Assembly: GCA_963744735.1 (NCBI GenBank) | Contig: CAVUVH010000001.1 | Span: 62,001-126,000, forward strand | From: RPQJ01 sp963744735 | Lineage (GTDB): Bacteria; Pseudomonadota; Gammaproteobacteria; Steroidobacterales; Steroidobacteraceae | DNA: 64,000 nucleotides | Direction: 5' to 3' | In this document: positions 22,929 to 31,538 of the stretch, piece by piece | Layout of the letters: every line of letters begins with the position of its first letter | Numbering within the stretch: the stretch's first letter is position 1 | The notes under the pieces: generated by a model | Told to the model about the DNA's origin: nothing | Databases searched by the model: none | Seen by the model: only the letters and a program-made list of their open reading frames with translations | Translations under genes and position numbers: made by a program

Positions 22929-24767
22929 GTGAAGCGAATCCTGGGGCTGTCGGCATACTACCACGACGCGGCGGCGGCACTCGTCGTCGACGGGCGCGTG
23001 GTGGCGGCTGCCCAGGAGGAGCGTTTCACGCGGCGCAAGCACGACGAGCGCTTCCCCGAGCACGCCGCCCGGTTCTGCCTCGAGCACGCGGGATTGCGGC
23101 TGCGGGACCTCGACGCCGTCGTCTTCTACGACAAGCCTTTCCTCAAGTTCGAGCGCCTGCTCGAGACGTACCTCGCCTGCGCGCCGCGCGGCCTGCGTTC
23201 GTTCGTCGCCTCGATGCCGGTCTGGCTCAAGGAAAAGCTGTTCCTCAAGTCGGAGCTCAAGCGGCAGCTCGAACGGCTGTGCGGCGAGTGGGGGCAGCCG
23301 CCGCCGCTGCTCTTCAGCGAGCATCATCTTTCGCACGCGGCTTCTGCCTTCTACCCGAGTCCGTTCGAAGCCGCGGCCGTGCTTTGCCTGGACGGGGTTG
23401 GCGAATGGGCCACGTCGTCGGCCTGGGTCGGGTCGGGCAACACGCTGCAGCCACTGTGGGAGCAGCACTTCCCGCATTCGCTCGGGCTGCTCTATTCGGC
23501 GTTCACGCACTACACCGGTTTCAAGGTCAATTCGGGCGAGTACAAGATGATGGGGCTCGCGCCCTACGGGACGCCGCGCTATGCGGACCTGATCCGCCAG
23601 CGCCTCGTCGACGTGAAACCCGATGGCACGTTCCGGCTCGACATGCGCTATTTCGAGTACGCCACGGGCCTGCGCATGACCAGCGCGCGCTTCGACGAAC
23701 TGTTCGGCGGGCCCGCGCGCAAACCGGACCAGCCGATCGACCAGCGCACGATGGACCTCGCGGCGTCGGTGCAGCAGGTGACGGACGAGATCGTGGTCAA
23801 GCTCGCGCGGACGCTGCGCAAGGAAACCGGCCAGCGGCACCTGTGCCTTGCGGGTGGCGTCGCGCTCAATTGCGTGTCGAACGGCCTGCTGGTGCGCGAG
23901 CGGGTCTTCGACGAGATCTGGGTGCAGCCGGCGGCTGGCGACGCAGGCGGGGCGCTCGGCGCCGCGCTGGTCGCCTGGCATCGCGAGAACCCGGCCATCC
24001 CCCGCGCGCCGCAACGACCGGATGCGATGTCCGGTTCTCTGCTGGGGCCGGGCTCGACCGACGACCAGGTGCGGGACTTCCTCCAGGAGCATTCGCTGCC
24101 CCACGAATCGATGCCCGACGAGCGCGCGCTGGCCGATCGCGTCGCGGGGCTGCTGGCCGACGGTGCGGTCGTCGGCTGGGTCCAGGGGAGGATGGAGTTC
24201 GGCCCGCGCGCGCTCGGCGCGCGGTCGATCCTGGCGGACCCTCGCCGGCCGGAAATGCAGCAGGCCCTGAACCTCAAGATCAAGTTTCGCGAGTCGTTCC
24301 GCCCCTTTGCGCCGAGCGTGCTGGAGGAGCGAGCATCCGAGTATTTCGACCTCGACGCGCCCAGCCCGTACATGCTGCTGGTCGCCCCAGTGGCGGACAG
24401 GCCGGCGGTCGACGCGCTGTCGACTGAGGGTGGTTTCCAGCGGCTGAAGCGGGTGCAGGCGCGGCTGCCCGCGATCACCCACGTCGATTACAGTGCCCGT
24501 GTGCAGACCGTAGATGAAGCCACGAATCCGCGTTATCGACACCTGATCGAAGCATTTGACCGAATTTCAGGCACGCCGGTGCTGGTCAACACGTCGTTCA
24601 ACGTGCGCGGCGAACCCATCGTCTGCACGCTGGCCGACGCCTACCGATGCTTCATGGCGACGGCGATCGATTACCTCGTGCTGGGCAACTGCGTGCTGGA
24701 TCGGCGGTCACAGCCGGCCGGCCACGCCCTGACCGCCACCGTTCCCCGCGAATTCGCGCAGGACTAG
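22929..24767 (+). CDS. carbamoyltransferase (NodU/CmcH/SxtI family)
   Basis: A 612-residue protein of the O-carbamoyltransferase family, which uses carbamoyl phosphate and ATP to place a carbamoyl group on a hydroxyl of a sugar or natural product. The N-terminal Kae1-like domain is marked by LGLSAYYHDAAAALV, the metal-binding HHLSHAASAF and GEYKMMGLAPYG, and the glycine-rich LAGGVALNCVSNG; the C-terminal YrdC-like domain by MEFGPRALGARSILADPR and NTSFNVRGEPIV. GTG at 22929 is preferred, with AAGGAG five bases upstream. It heads a tight operon with the SxtJ and DUF5989 genes, the same order as sxtI-sxtJ-sxtK of saxitoxin clusters, but no toxin-synthesis genes are present, so a cell-envelope glycan is a more likely acceptor. 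Confidence 0.93.
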   Translation: MKRILGLSAYYHDAAAALVVDGRVVAAAQEERFTRRKHDERFPEHAARFCLEHAGLRLRDLDAVVFYDKPFLKFERLLETYLACAPRGLRSFVASMPVWLKEKLFLKSELKRQLERLCGEWGQPPPLLFSEHHLSHAASAFYPSPFEAAAVLCLDGVGEWATSSAWVGSGNTLQPLWEQHFPHSLGLLYSAFTHYTGFKVNSGEYKMMGLAPYGTPRYADLIRQRLVDVKPDGTFRLDMRYFEYATGLRMTSARFDELFGGPARKPDQPIDQRTMDLAASVQQVTDEIVVKLARTLRKETGQRHLCLAGGVALNCVSNGLLVRERVFDEIWVQPAAGDAGGALGAALVAWHRENPAIPRAPQRPDAMSGSLLGPGSTDDQVRDFLQEHSLPHESMPDERALADRVAGLLADGAVVGWVQGRMEFGPRALGARSILADPRRPEMQQALNLKIKFRESFRPFAPSVLEERASEYFDLDAPSPYMLLVAPVADRPAVDALSTEGGFQRLKRVQARLPAITHVDYSARVQTVDEATNPRYRHLIEAFDRISGTPVLVNTSFNVRGEPIVCTLADAYRCFMATAIDYLVLGNCVLDRRSQPAGHALTATVPREFAQD

Positions 24768-24770
24768 ACG

Positions 24771-25175
24771 ATGCAGCGCCTCACCCGCAACGACCGCCGT
24801 GAACTGCGCTTTTTCGCGCTCGGCCTGGCGCTGATCCTCGTGGTCGCGTTCTGGTGGTTCGTCCCCTGGCTGCGCGAGCGGCCCCAGCCGCTGTGGCCGC
24901 TGGTGACCGCCTGGGTGCTGGTCATGATGGCGTGGGTCTGGCCGCCGGGCATCCTGGCCGTCCACCGGGCCTTCCTGCCGCTCGCGCGGGTGCTGGCCTT
25001 CATCAATACGTGGGCGCTGCTGGGAGCCGTGTTTTTTGCGATCCTGCTGCCCCTGGGCTGGGTACTGAGGCGCCTCGGCAAGCTGCAGTACATGACCGGG
25101 TTCGATGCGGCAGCCGCCAGCTACCGAGTCCCGGTGGCGGCCGATCACGAGACACGGTTGAAGGATCCTTTCTGA
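24771..25175 (+). CDS. SxtJ family membrane protein
   Basis: A 134-residue protein with three predicted membrane helices (roughly residues 13-32, 42-60 and 75-97) and a charged C-terminus ending KDPF. Size, helix arrangement and its position immediately after a carbamoyltransferase identify it as an SxtJ-type protein. The family has no established biochemical role; a membrane partner or tether for the carbamoyltransferase is a reasonable inference. The gene starts three bases after the carbamoyltransferase stop, and its own stop overlaps the next start (TGATG), so the three are translated together. Confidence 0.82.
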   Translation: MQRLTRNDRRELRFFALGLALILVVAFWWFVPWLRERPQPLWPLVTAWVLVMMAWVWPPGILAVHRAFLPLARVLAFINTWALLGAVFFAILLPLGWVLRRLGKLQYMTGFDAAAASYRVPVAADHETRLKDPF

Positions 25176-25327
25176 TGGCCGAATTCCTGCGCGACCTCTG
25201 GCAGTTCATGCTCGTCCGGAAGAAATTCTGGCTGCTGCCGCTGATTCTCATCCTGGTGCTGCTGGGCGGCCTTGTGGTGATCAGCCAACAGTCGGCACTG
25301 GCCTCGCTGATTTACACGATTTTCTGA
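25175..25327 (+). CDS. DUF5989 family small membrane protein (SxtK-like)
   Basis: A 50-residue protein with an N-terminal amphipathic stretch (AEFLRDLWQFMLVRKKFWLLP) and one membrane helix (LILILVLLGGLVVI). This composition, with the W-x-F-x-x-x-R-K-K-F/W pattern, is that of DUF5989 proteins, which occur directly after SxtJ genes. Translation is coupled to the previous gene by a TGATG overlap. No catalytic motif exists in so small a protein; it probably works as a subunit with the SxtJ protein. It ends the carbamoyltransferase operon. Confidence 0.82.
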   Translation: MAEFLRDLWQFMLVRKKFWLLPLILILVLLGGLVVISQQSALASLIYTIF

Positions 25328-25395
25328 TTCCACCGACTTGAGCCAGGCACGGTCTTCGCCGCAGCGAAACAGCATTTGTTCAGGGTTGATTTTTT

Positions 25396-25427
25396 GCGAT
25401 GCATCGTGCAACGCTGCAATGCATCGC
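25396..25427. promoter_or_regulatory. nested palindrome upstream of the alpha-amylase gene, candidate operator
   Basis: Perfect nine-base arms GCGATGCAT (25396-25404) and ATGCATCGC (25419-25427) flank a second near-palindrome, TGCAACGCTGCA (25407-25418), which has the central CG usual for LacI-family operators. The site lies 47-78 bases before the preferred amylase start at 25474, a normal place for a repressor to act. It is also the only sizeable gap between the carbamoyltransferase operon and the maltodextrin genes, so it probably marks a promoter for the amylase-mal operon. Confidence 0.45.
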
Positions 25428-25473
25428 GGCCCGCGGCCGCTGCAGAACTACAACACCAGGCTTGGCTCGACGG

Positions 25474-27081
25474 ATGCGCCTACGGAGCGAGCGAGGGACG
25501 GGTTTACGGCCAGCGTTGCTCAGCAACTCGCGGCGGCTGACGCATGCGTGCGCCGCCGTGTTGGCCACGCTCGCGCTCGCGAGTTGCGCAACCGAGACAA
25601 CCCGTCCTGACCAGGCTGGCGCGACGTCCGATCCGGCCAAGGTCGTTCCGCAACGCAACTGGAGCGACGCGGTCCTCTACTTCGTCATCCTCGATCGTTT
25701 CGCCGACGGTTCGGGCGCCGGCAACCTGAACGTCGACCGCACGAATCCGGGCGGCTTTCACGGTGGCGACTTCGTGGGGCTCACGCGGGAACTCGATGAA
25801 ATAGCAGCGCTCGGCGCGACCGCAATCTGGATCACGCCCATCGTGCGGCAGATCGATTTCTGTCCGTCGTCGTCGGCGCCGCCGGGCGTCAGTGTCGCGG
25901 GCGGCTGGTTCGAGCACTGTGCCTTCCACGGGTACTGGGCTGACGATTTCACGAAAATCGATCCGCGCTTCGGAACCGAGGCCGAGCTCAAGCAACTCGT
26001 CGATGCGGCGCACGCGCGCGGCATCAAGGTGCTGCTCGACATCGTCTACAACCACGTTGGTTACGACTCGGCTTACCTGAAGAACTCGTCGACCGCATCG
26101 TGGGTACGGACCAAGCCGGTCGATTGCGCAGTGGATGAAATCCATTGCCAGGTCGGCGGCCTTCCGGACCTCAAGACCGAATTGCCCGAAGTGCAGGACT
26201 ACCTGTTCGACGCGCACATGGGGCTCGCCGAGCGCACCGGCCTCGACGGGTTCCGGCTCGACACCGTCAAGCACGTGACGCACGAGTTCTGGCAGCGACA
26301 CCGCAAGGAGACGCGCGCACGTCTCGGACAGGATTTCTTCCTGCTCGGCGAGGTCTGGGGCGGCTCCGCCCAGGTGCTCGACGAATACTTCGTCAACGAC
26401 GAGATGGACGCCGGCTTCGACTTCACGTTCAAGGGCAGCTGCGAAAGCTTCGTGCAGGGCAAGGGACGTACGATTGCCTTCGCGTCTTACCTGGAGAAGC
26501 GCCACAAGGTGCGTTCGGGCTACCACCTGTCGCACTATCTGTCGTCCCACGACGAACCGATGGCTCTGCACAACCTGGGCGGCGACCTCGACGCGTTCCG
26601 GCTCTGCGTCGCCCTGCAGATGACGTCGCTCGGCATCCCCATGATCTATTACGGCGAGGAAGTCGCGCGGCGCGGCAGCACCTGGCCGGTGAACCGCGAC
26701 GACATGCCCTGGGGCAAGCGTAAGGTCCTGCCAGGCAAGGGACTGGCGCGCGATGAGGAACTGCGCGATTACTACCGCGCGCTGATCCAGGCGCGGCGCG
26801 ACAACCCGGCGTTGAGCGAGGGCGCATTCAAGCGGCTGTCCTCCGACGGTGACCTGCTCGTCTTCGAGCGAGCGGACGCAGCCTCGGGTAACGCAGTCGT
26901 CGTGGCGGTGAACCGCGGCAAGGCAGACGCCAGTGTCAGCGTGCCCGTGCCGGCCGGCTGGCAAGGCTCTACGATCAAAGACGCGATCACGAACACGCCA
27001 GCCTCGCTCACCGGCGACCAGCTCGCAGTGAGCGTCCCCGCGCGCCAGGCGCGCGTCTACGTCCGCGTGACCGGCACCTAG
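25474..27081 (+). CDS. alpha-amylase family glycoside hydrolase, lipoprotein
   Basis: About 535 residues of a GH13 enzyme that hydrolyses alpha-1,4-glucans. A signal peptide ends in a lipobox (LALASC, Cys near residue 39), so the enzyme is probably anchored to the outer membrane or periplasmic face. The barrel shows LLDIVYNHVG (region I), GFRLDTVKH (region II with the nucleophile), LLGEVWGG (region III with the acid/base) and SSHDE (region IV). Start choice is uncertain: the frame is open back to an ATG at 25399 but that would place coding sequence over a palindromic operator-like site and spoil the signal peptide; ATG 25474 or a later TTG fit better. It heads the malK-E-F-G operon, 27 bases upstream of malK. 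Confidence 0.9.
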   Translation: MRLRSERGTGLRPALLSNSRRLTHACAAVLATLALASCATETTRPDQAGATSDPAKVVPQRNWSDAVLYFVILDRFADGSGAGNLNVDRTNPGGFHGGDFVGLTRELDEIAALGATAIWITPIVRQIDFCPSSSAPPGVSVAGGWFEHCAFHGYWADDFTKIDPRFGTEAELKQLVDAAHARGIKVLLDIVYNHVGYDSAYLKNSSTASWVRTKPVDCAVDEIHCQVGGLPDLKTELPEVQDYLFDAHMGLAERTGLDGFRLDTVKHVTHEFWQRHRKETRARLGQDFFLLGEVWGGSAQVLDEYFVNDEMDAGFDFTFKGSCESFVQGKGRTIAFASYLEKRHKVRSGYHLSHYLSSHDEPMALHNLGGDLDAFRLCVALQMTSLGIPMIYYGEEVARRGSTWPVNRDDMPWGKRKVLPGKGLARDEELRDYYRALIQARRDNPALSEGAFKRLSSDGDLLVFERADAASGNAVVVAVNRGKADASVSVPVPAGWQGSTIKDAITNTPASLTGDQLAVSVPARQARVYVRVTGT

Positions 27082-27108
27082 CAACGGCTACAGGAAAACC
27101 GACCGCAC

Positions 27109-28223
27109 ATGGCTCGCATCGCATTTCAGGGCATTGCCAAGCGTTTCGGCGACGTCAGCGTCATCGAAAACCTGGACCTCGAGATCCACGACCACGAGTT
27201 CATGGTGTTCGTCGGACCGTCGGGCTGCGGCAAATCGACGGCGCTGCGCATCATCGCGGGCCTCGAGGAGCCGAGCGAAGGCCAGGTCACGATCGGTGAG
27301 CGCGTCGTGAACGATGTTCACCCGAAGGACCGCGACGTCGCCATGGTGTTCCAGAGCTACGCGCTCTACCCGCACATGACCGTCCGCGAGAACATCGCGT
27401 TCGGCCTGCAGATCCGCAAGGTGCCCCAGCCGGAGATCGACAAGCTCGTCGACGAGGCCGCGGGCGTCCTCGGCCTGAAGCCGCTGCTCGACCGCAAGCC
27501 CAAGGCAGCTGTCCGGCGGCCAGCGCCAGCGCGTCGCGCTCGGCCGCGCGATCGTGCGCAAGCCCTCGGTGTTCCTGTTCGACGAGCCCTTGTCGAACCT
27601 CGATGCCGAACTGCGCGTGCAGATGCGCGCGGAGACTCGCCAAGCTGCAGCACAAGCTGCAGACCACGACCGTGTACGTCACCCACGACCAGGTCGAGGC
27701 GATGACGCTCGGTCACCGCATCGCCGTGCTCGCGCCGATGGGCAAGGACCGCAAGACCAACCTCAAGCAGGTCGGCACGCCGCTCGAACTCTACGACCGG
27801 CCGCAGAACGTGTTCGTCGCGAAATTCATCGGCACGCCGCCGATGAACATGGTCAAGGCGACCGTGAGTGCCGACGGCACGCAGCTGCAGGCCAGCGGGT
27901 TCGCGACGCCGGTGCCGACCCACCTGCACGCAGGGCTGAAGCCTTACGCTGGACGCGAGGTGCTGCTCGGCGTGCGGCCGGAACACGTCGGCGACGCGGG
28001 CGCGCACAGCTGGACCCTTACCGCGCCGCTCGGCGGTACTGTCGAGATCATCGAGACGATCGGGCACGAGGTGATCGTGCATTTCCGCTGCGGCGAGGAC
28101 ATGGTCATCGCGAAGCTCGGGGCGCACCGCATCCCGGCCTTCGGCGAGCGCGTCGACCTCGTCCTCGACAGCCAGACGATGCACCTCTTCGACCCGCAGA
28201 CCGAACAGCGCATTCCCGGTTGA
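27109..28223 (+). pseudogene. malK: MalK/UgpC-type ABC transporter ATP-binding subunit, two frameshifts
   Basis: The reconstructed protein (about 370 residues) is the ATPase of a carbohydrate ABC importer. It has Walker A (GPSGCGKST), Q-loop (MVFQSYALYPHM), signature LSGGQRQRVALGRAIV, Walker B (VFLFDEPLSNLDA), H-loop (YVTHDQVEAMTLG) and a C-terminal OB-fold domain that in MalK binds regulators. Two extra bases break the frame: one near 27505 (cccaaggcagctg, where cccaagcagctg would keep KPKQLSGGQ) and one near 27635 (gcggagactcgcc, where gcggagctcgcc would keep RAELAKLQ). Both are single-base insertions in the signature/Walker B region, without which the importer cannot work. Since malE, malF and malG are intact, sequencing errors are a serious possibility. 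Confidence 0.87.
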
Positions 28224-28249
28224 CGGAGGCGCACGCAGATGGAGCAGCC

Positions 28250-29488
28250 ATGAACACAGATCGCAGGGAATTTCTCCGCCACGGCCTGGGCGCACTGATC
28301 GCGACTGCCGGACTCGCCCTCGGCAGCGCCGCGACCGCAGCGACCGAACTCACGGTCTGGCACGCTTACCGCGGTGACGAAAAGGCGGCCTTCGAGAAGG
28401 TGGTCGGGCAATACAACGCGAAGCAGAAGGACGTCGTCGTCAAGACACTCGCGGTGCCTTACGACGCCTACGCCGACAAGATCACGGCCTCGGTGCCGCG
28501 CGGCAAGGGACCGGACGTCTTCATCTTCGCGCAGGACCGCCTCGGCGGCTGGGTCGAAGCCGGCCAGACGATCGAGCCGATCGACTTTTTCATCGAGGAC
28601 AAGACCGTCAACCAGCTCGTGCCGGGCATGATGGCTGCGATGACGTATCGCGACACGGTCTACGGACTGCCGCTCAACTACAAGAGCATCGCGATGATCT
28701 ACAACACTGCGCTCGTGAAGACGCCGCCAAAGACGACAGCCGAGCTGGTCAAGCTGGCGAAGGGCATGACGGATGCCTCGACCGGCCGCTTCGGGCTGGC
28801 GTACGAATACTCGAACTACTTCTTCCACGCGGCGCTGATGAACGCGTTCGGCGGGCAGGTCTTCGCGCCGGGCCCGACGCCGGTCATCGACTCGCCGCAG
28901 AACATCGCGGCCGTGAAGACCATGCTCAAGTGGTACAAGCAGGACGGCATCCTGCCGGCCGACCCGTCGTCGACGCTGATCGCGAGCCTGTTCAACGAGG
29001 GCAAGGCCCCGATCGTCTTCTCCGGCCCGTGGTTCCTCGGCGAGGTCCAGGACAAGGTCAAGTACGCGATCGCGCCGCTGCCCATCATGACCGAAGCCGG
29101 CGGCAAGCCGATGCGCCCGTGGCTCACCATCGAAGGCGTGTACGTCTCAGCGGCCTCGACGAAGAAAGAGCAGGCGTACAAGTTCGGCGAATACCTGGTC
29201 TCGCCCGAAGCGGCCATCGTGCTGGCGCTCGAAGGCGGTCAGCTGCCGACCAACAAGGCGGTCTACACCGATCCGCGCGTGCTGAAGAACCCGACGCTGC
29301 AGGGTTTCCGCAAACAGCTGGACACGGCGGTGCCGATGCCGAATTACGCCGAGATGACCCTCATGTGGTCGCCCGTGACGACCGCGATGAACAAGATCGT
29401 GAAGGGGTCGGCGACGCCGGAGGTGGCCCTCAAGGAGGCGCAGGAGACCGTGAAGGGCAACATCGCCAAGCTGCGCAAGGGCCGTTGA
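28250..29488 (+). CDS. malE: MalE-type maltose/maltodextrin extracellular solute-binding protein with Tat signal
   Basis: A 412-residue family 1 solute-binding protein. The N-terminus has a twin-arginine motif (DRREFL) followed by a moderately hydrophobic stretch and an A-x-A-like cleavage region, indicating export of the folded protein by the Tat system. The mature part carries the ELTVWHAYRGDEKAAFEKV start and the GPWFLGEVQDKVKYAIAPLP segment of maltodextrin-binding proteins, and the late TNKAVYTDP motif. GGAG lies six bases before the ATG at 28250. It delivers dextrins to MalFG; the gene follows malK and precedes malF by 16 bases. Confidence 0.92.
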   Translation: MNTDRREFLRHGLGALIATAGLALGSAATAATELTVWHAYRGDEKAAFEKVVGQYNAKQKDVVVKTLAVPYDAYADKITASVPRGKGPDVFIFAQDRLGGWVEAGQTIEPIDFFIEDKTVNQLVPGMMAAMTYRDTVYGLPLNYKSIAMIYNTALVKTPPKTTAELVKLAKGMTDASTGRFGLAYEYSNYFFHAALMNAFGGQVFAPGPTPVIDSPQNIAAVKTMLKWYKQDGILPADPSSTLIASLFNEGKAPIVFSGPWFLGEVQDKVKYAIAPLPIMTEAGGKPMRPWLTIEGVYVSAASTKKEQAYKFGEYLVSPEAAIVLALEGGQLPTNKAVYTDPRVLKNPTLQGFRKQLDTAVPMPNYAEMTLMWSPVTTAMNKIVKGSATPEVALKEAQETVKGNIAKLRKGR

Positions 29489-29504
29489 GCGGGGAATCAG
29501 GCGC

Positions 29505-31538
29505 GTGAGCGAACTGGCAGGCATCGTCAGGACGAAGCGGCAGGCGACCGCGGACACGCCCGCGCGTCGCGTCCGGCGCTTCCTGCTGCAGCCTGCGGCC
29601 CTGGGCCTGCTGTTGGGACTGCTCGCGGCGATCCTGCTCGGGCGCTGGTTCACGACCCAGGCCACCGACCAGGTGACGGCGCAGACGCAGGGCCGCATGG
29701 CGATCCTCGAGGCGTCTGCGCTGGCCGAATCGGTGGGCGCGCTGGCCGCCGCCCACCCCGACGACCCGTTGCCGCTGCAGGCGGCCATGGCCGCCTGGGC
29801 CGAGCGGTCGCCCGGCGACGACACGATCCAGGTCGTCCGCCTCGGTGGCGCGAGGCTGCTCGCGTCCACCCGCCCGACCGACCTCCAGGGCGAACTGCCG
29901 CGGCGCCTCGCCAAGGAAGAGAAATGGTTGTTCGACCTCGGCCAGGAACTCCGGGCCGCGATCGACACCAACCAGGCCGAGGGGATCTTCCGCAAGGCGC
30001 AGATCGACGTCGCGCGGCCGGCGCAGGGCCGCATTCGCGTGACGGTGCCCTACCTGGTCGAAGGCGCCGTATCCGGGATCGTCGTCCACGACCGTCCGCT
30101 GCCCCCGGCCACGACCGGCCCGGCCGCGCAGTCGACGCTGTGGCCCCTGATGATCGTGTTGCCGGTCGTCGCGTTCTGGCTCATCGCGCTGCTGTTCGAG
30201 CGCGGGGCGCCAAGGTCGCCCCGTGCGCAGCGCTGGATCCTGTTCGGCGTGGCGCTCGCCCTGTTCGCCGGCGGGTGGTGGGCTTTCGCCAACCGTGCCA
30301 TGGCCTCGCTGGACGCCAGCGCCATCTCGGGCAGCACCCAGGTCTCGCAGTCGTACCAGGAACTTCGCACCCGGGTACCCGCAGAGGCCATGGCGGTGGG
30401 CGGGGCCGCGAACGCGTGGGACGTCGACCTGTTCCAGCGCCCGCGCAACCTCCTGGCGGCCGACGGGACCGTCGATGCAAAGGCCGCGAGCCAGGCCCTC
30501 GACCGGGTGCGGAAGCCGCTCGACCGGTCGCTCTGGGGCAACCTGGTCCTGGGCGCCGGGATCCTCGCGTTCTTCGCGCTCGGCGCCGCGCGCAAGCTGC
30601 GCGAGACGCTCAGCGAATTCCGCTACGCGTACGCGTACGTCTCGCCGGCGATGATCGGCATGCTGATCCTGGTGTTCTTCCCGTTTGCCTACGGCATCGC
30701 GCTGTCGTTCACGGGCCAGACGATCTTCAACACCAACCAGCCGCTCACCGAGCTGTTTGTCGGCCTGCAGAACTACCGGGACATCCTCGGCGATTTCGAC
30801 GTGGCACGGCGCACCGCCGAAGGCTGGGTGATCAACTACCAGAATTTCTACTGGACGCTGTTCATCACGATCTGCTGGACCGTGTCCAACGTCGCGATAG
30901 GCGTCACGCTCGGCATGATCCTCGCGCTTGCGCTCAATACGCCCGGGTTGCGCTTCAAGGCGGTCTACCGCGTGCTGCTGATCCTGCCCTGGGCGATCCC
31001 GAACTACATCACGGCCCTGATCTGGAAGGCGCTCTTCCACCAGCAGTTCGGCGCGATAAACCAGGCGATCGCGATGTTCGGAGGCAAGCCGATCGCCTGG
31101 TTCGACGGCGTGTTCACGTCATTCATCACGGGCCTGGCCACGAACGGCTGGCTCAGCTTCCCGTTCATGATGGTCGTGATCCTCGGCGGCCTGCAGTCGA
31201 TCTCGGCGGACATGTACGAAGCGGCCACGGTCGAGGGCGCCACGCGGTCGCAGCAGTTCTGGCGCATCACGCTGCCCCTGCTCAAGCCGACGCTGGTCCC
31301 GGCCGTGATCCTGTCGGTGGTATGGACCTTCAACATGTTCAACGTGATCTACCTCGTCTCCGGCGGCGCGCCGGCCGGGGCCAACGAGATACTGATCACG
31401 AAGGCGTACAAGATCGCGTTCGAGGAATACCGGTACGCCTATTCGGCGGCGTATTCGACCGTGATCTTCCTGATCCTGCTGGTCTACGGCGTGTTCCAGA
31501 CACGGATGACCCGAGCCACGGAGGCGGTCAATACATGA
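29505..31538 (+). CDS. malF: MalF-type ABC sugar permease with an extra N-terminal extracytoplasmic region
   Basis: A 677-residue inner-membrane permease. The C-terminal 320 residues are a standard MalF: SPAMIGMLILVFFPFAYG, NYQNFYWTL, ILPWAIPNYITALIW, and the EAA loop (EAATVEGATRSQQFW, near residue 571) that contacts MalK. The first 350 residues are unusual: a membrane helix (28-47), about 155 periplasmic residues, two helices (near 207-228 and 241-261), about 85 further extracytoplasmic residues and another helix. This differs in position from the P2 loop of enterobacterial MalF, which lies inside the core. The added region resembles sensor-like extracytoplasmic domains only in layout. GTG start at 29505 with GCGGGGA upstream; the stop overlaps malG (ATGA). 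Confidence 0.92.
   Translation: MSELAGIVRTKRQATADTPARRVRRFLLQPAALGLLLGLLAAILLGRWFTTQATDQVTAQTQGRMAILEASALAESVGALAAAHPDDPLPLQAAMAAWAERSPGDDTIQVVRLGGARLLASTRPTDLQGELPRRLAKEEKWLFDLGQELRAAIDTNQAEGIFRKAQIDVARPAQGRIRVTVPYLVEGAVSGIVVHDRPLPPATTGPAAQSTLWPLMIVLPVVAFWLIALLFERGAPRSPRAQRWILFGVALALFAGGWWAFANRAMASLDASAISGSTQVSQSYQELRTRVPAEAMAVGGAANAWDVDLFQRPRNLLAADGTVDAKAASQALDRVRKPLDRSLWGNLVLGAGILAFFALGAARKLRETLSEFRYAYAYVSPAMIGMLILVFFPFAYGIALSFTGQTIFNTNQPLTELFVGLQNYRDILGDFDVARRTAEGWVINYQNFYWTLFITICWTVSNVAIGVTLGMILALALNTPGLRFKAVYRVLLILPWAIPNYITALIWKALFHQQFGAINQAIAMFGGKPIAWFDGVFTSFITGLATNGWLSFPFMMVVILGGLQSISADMYEAATVEGATRSQQFWRITLPLLKPTLVPAVILSVVWTFNMFNVIYLVSGGAPAGANEILITKAYKIAFEEYRYAYSAAYSTVIFLILLVYGVFQTRMTRATEAVNT

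Noticed and set aside
22929..25327. Saxitoxin or other toxin biosynthesis cluster
   Set aside because: Only the carbamoyltransferase, SxtJ and small membrane protein are shared; no polyketide synthase, amidinotransferase or tailoring oxygenases are in the window.
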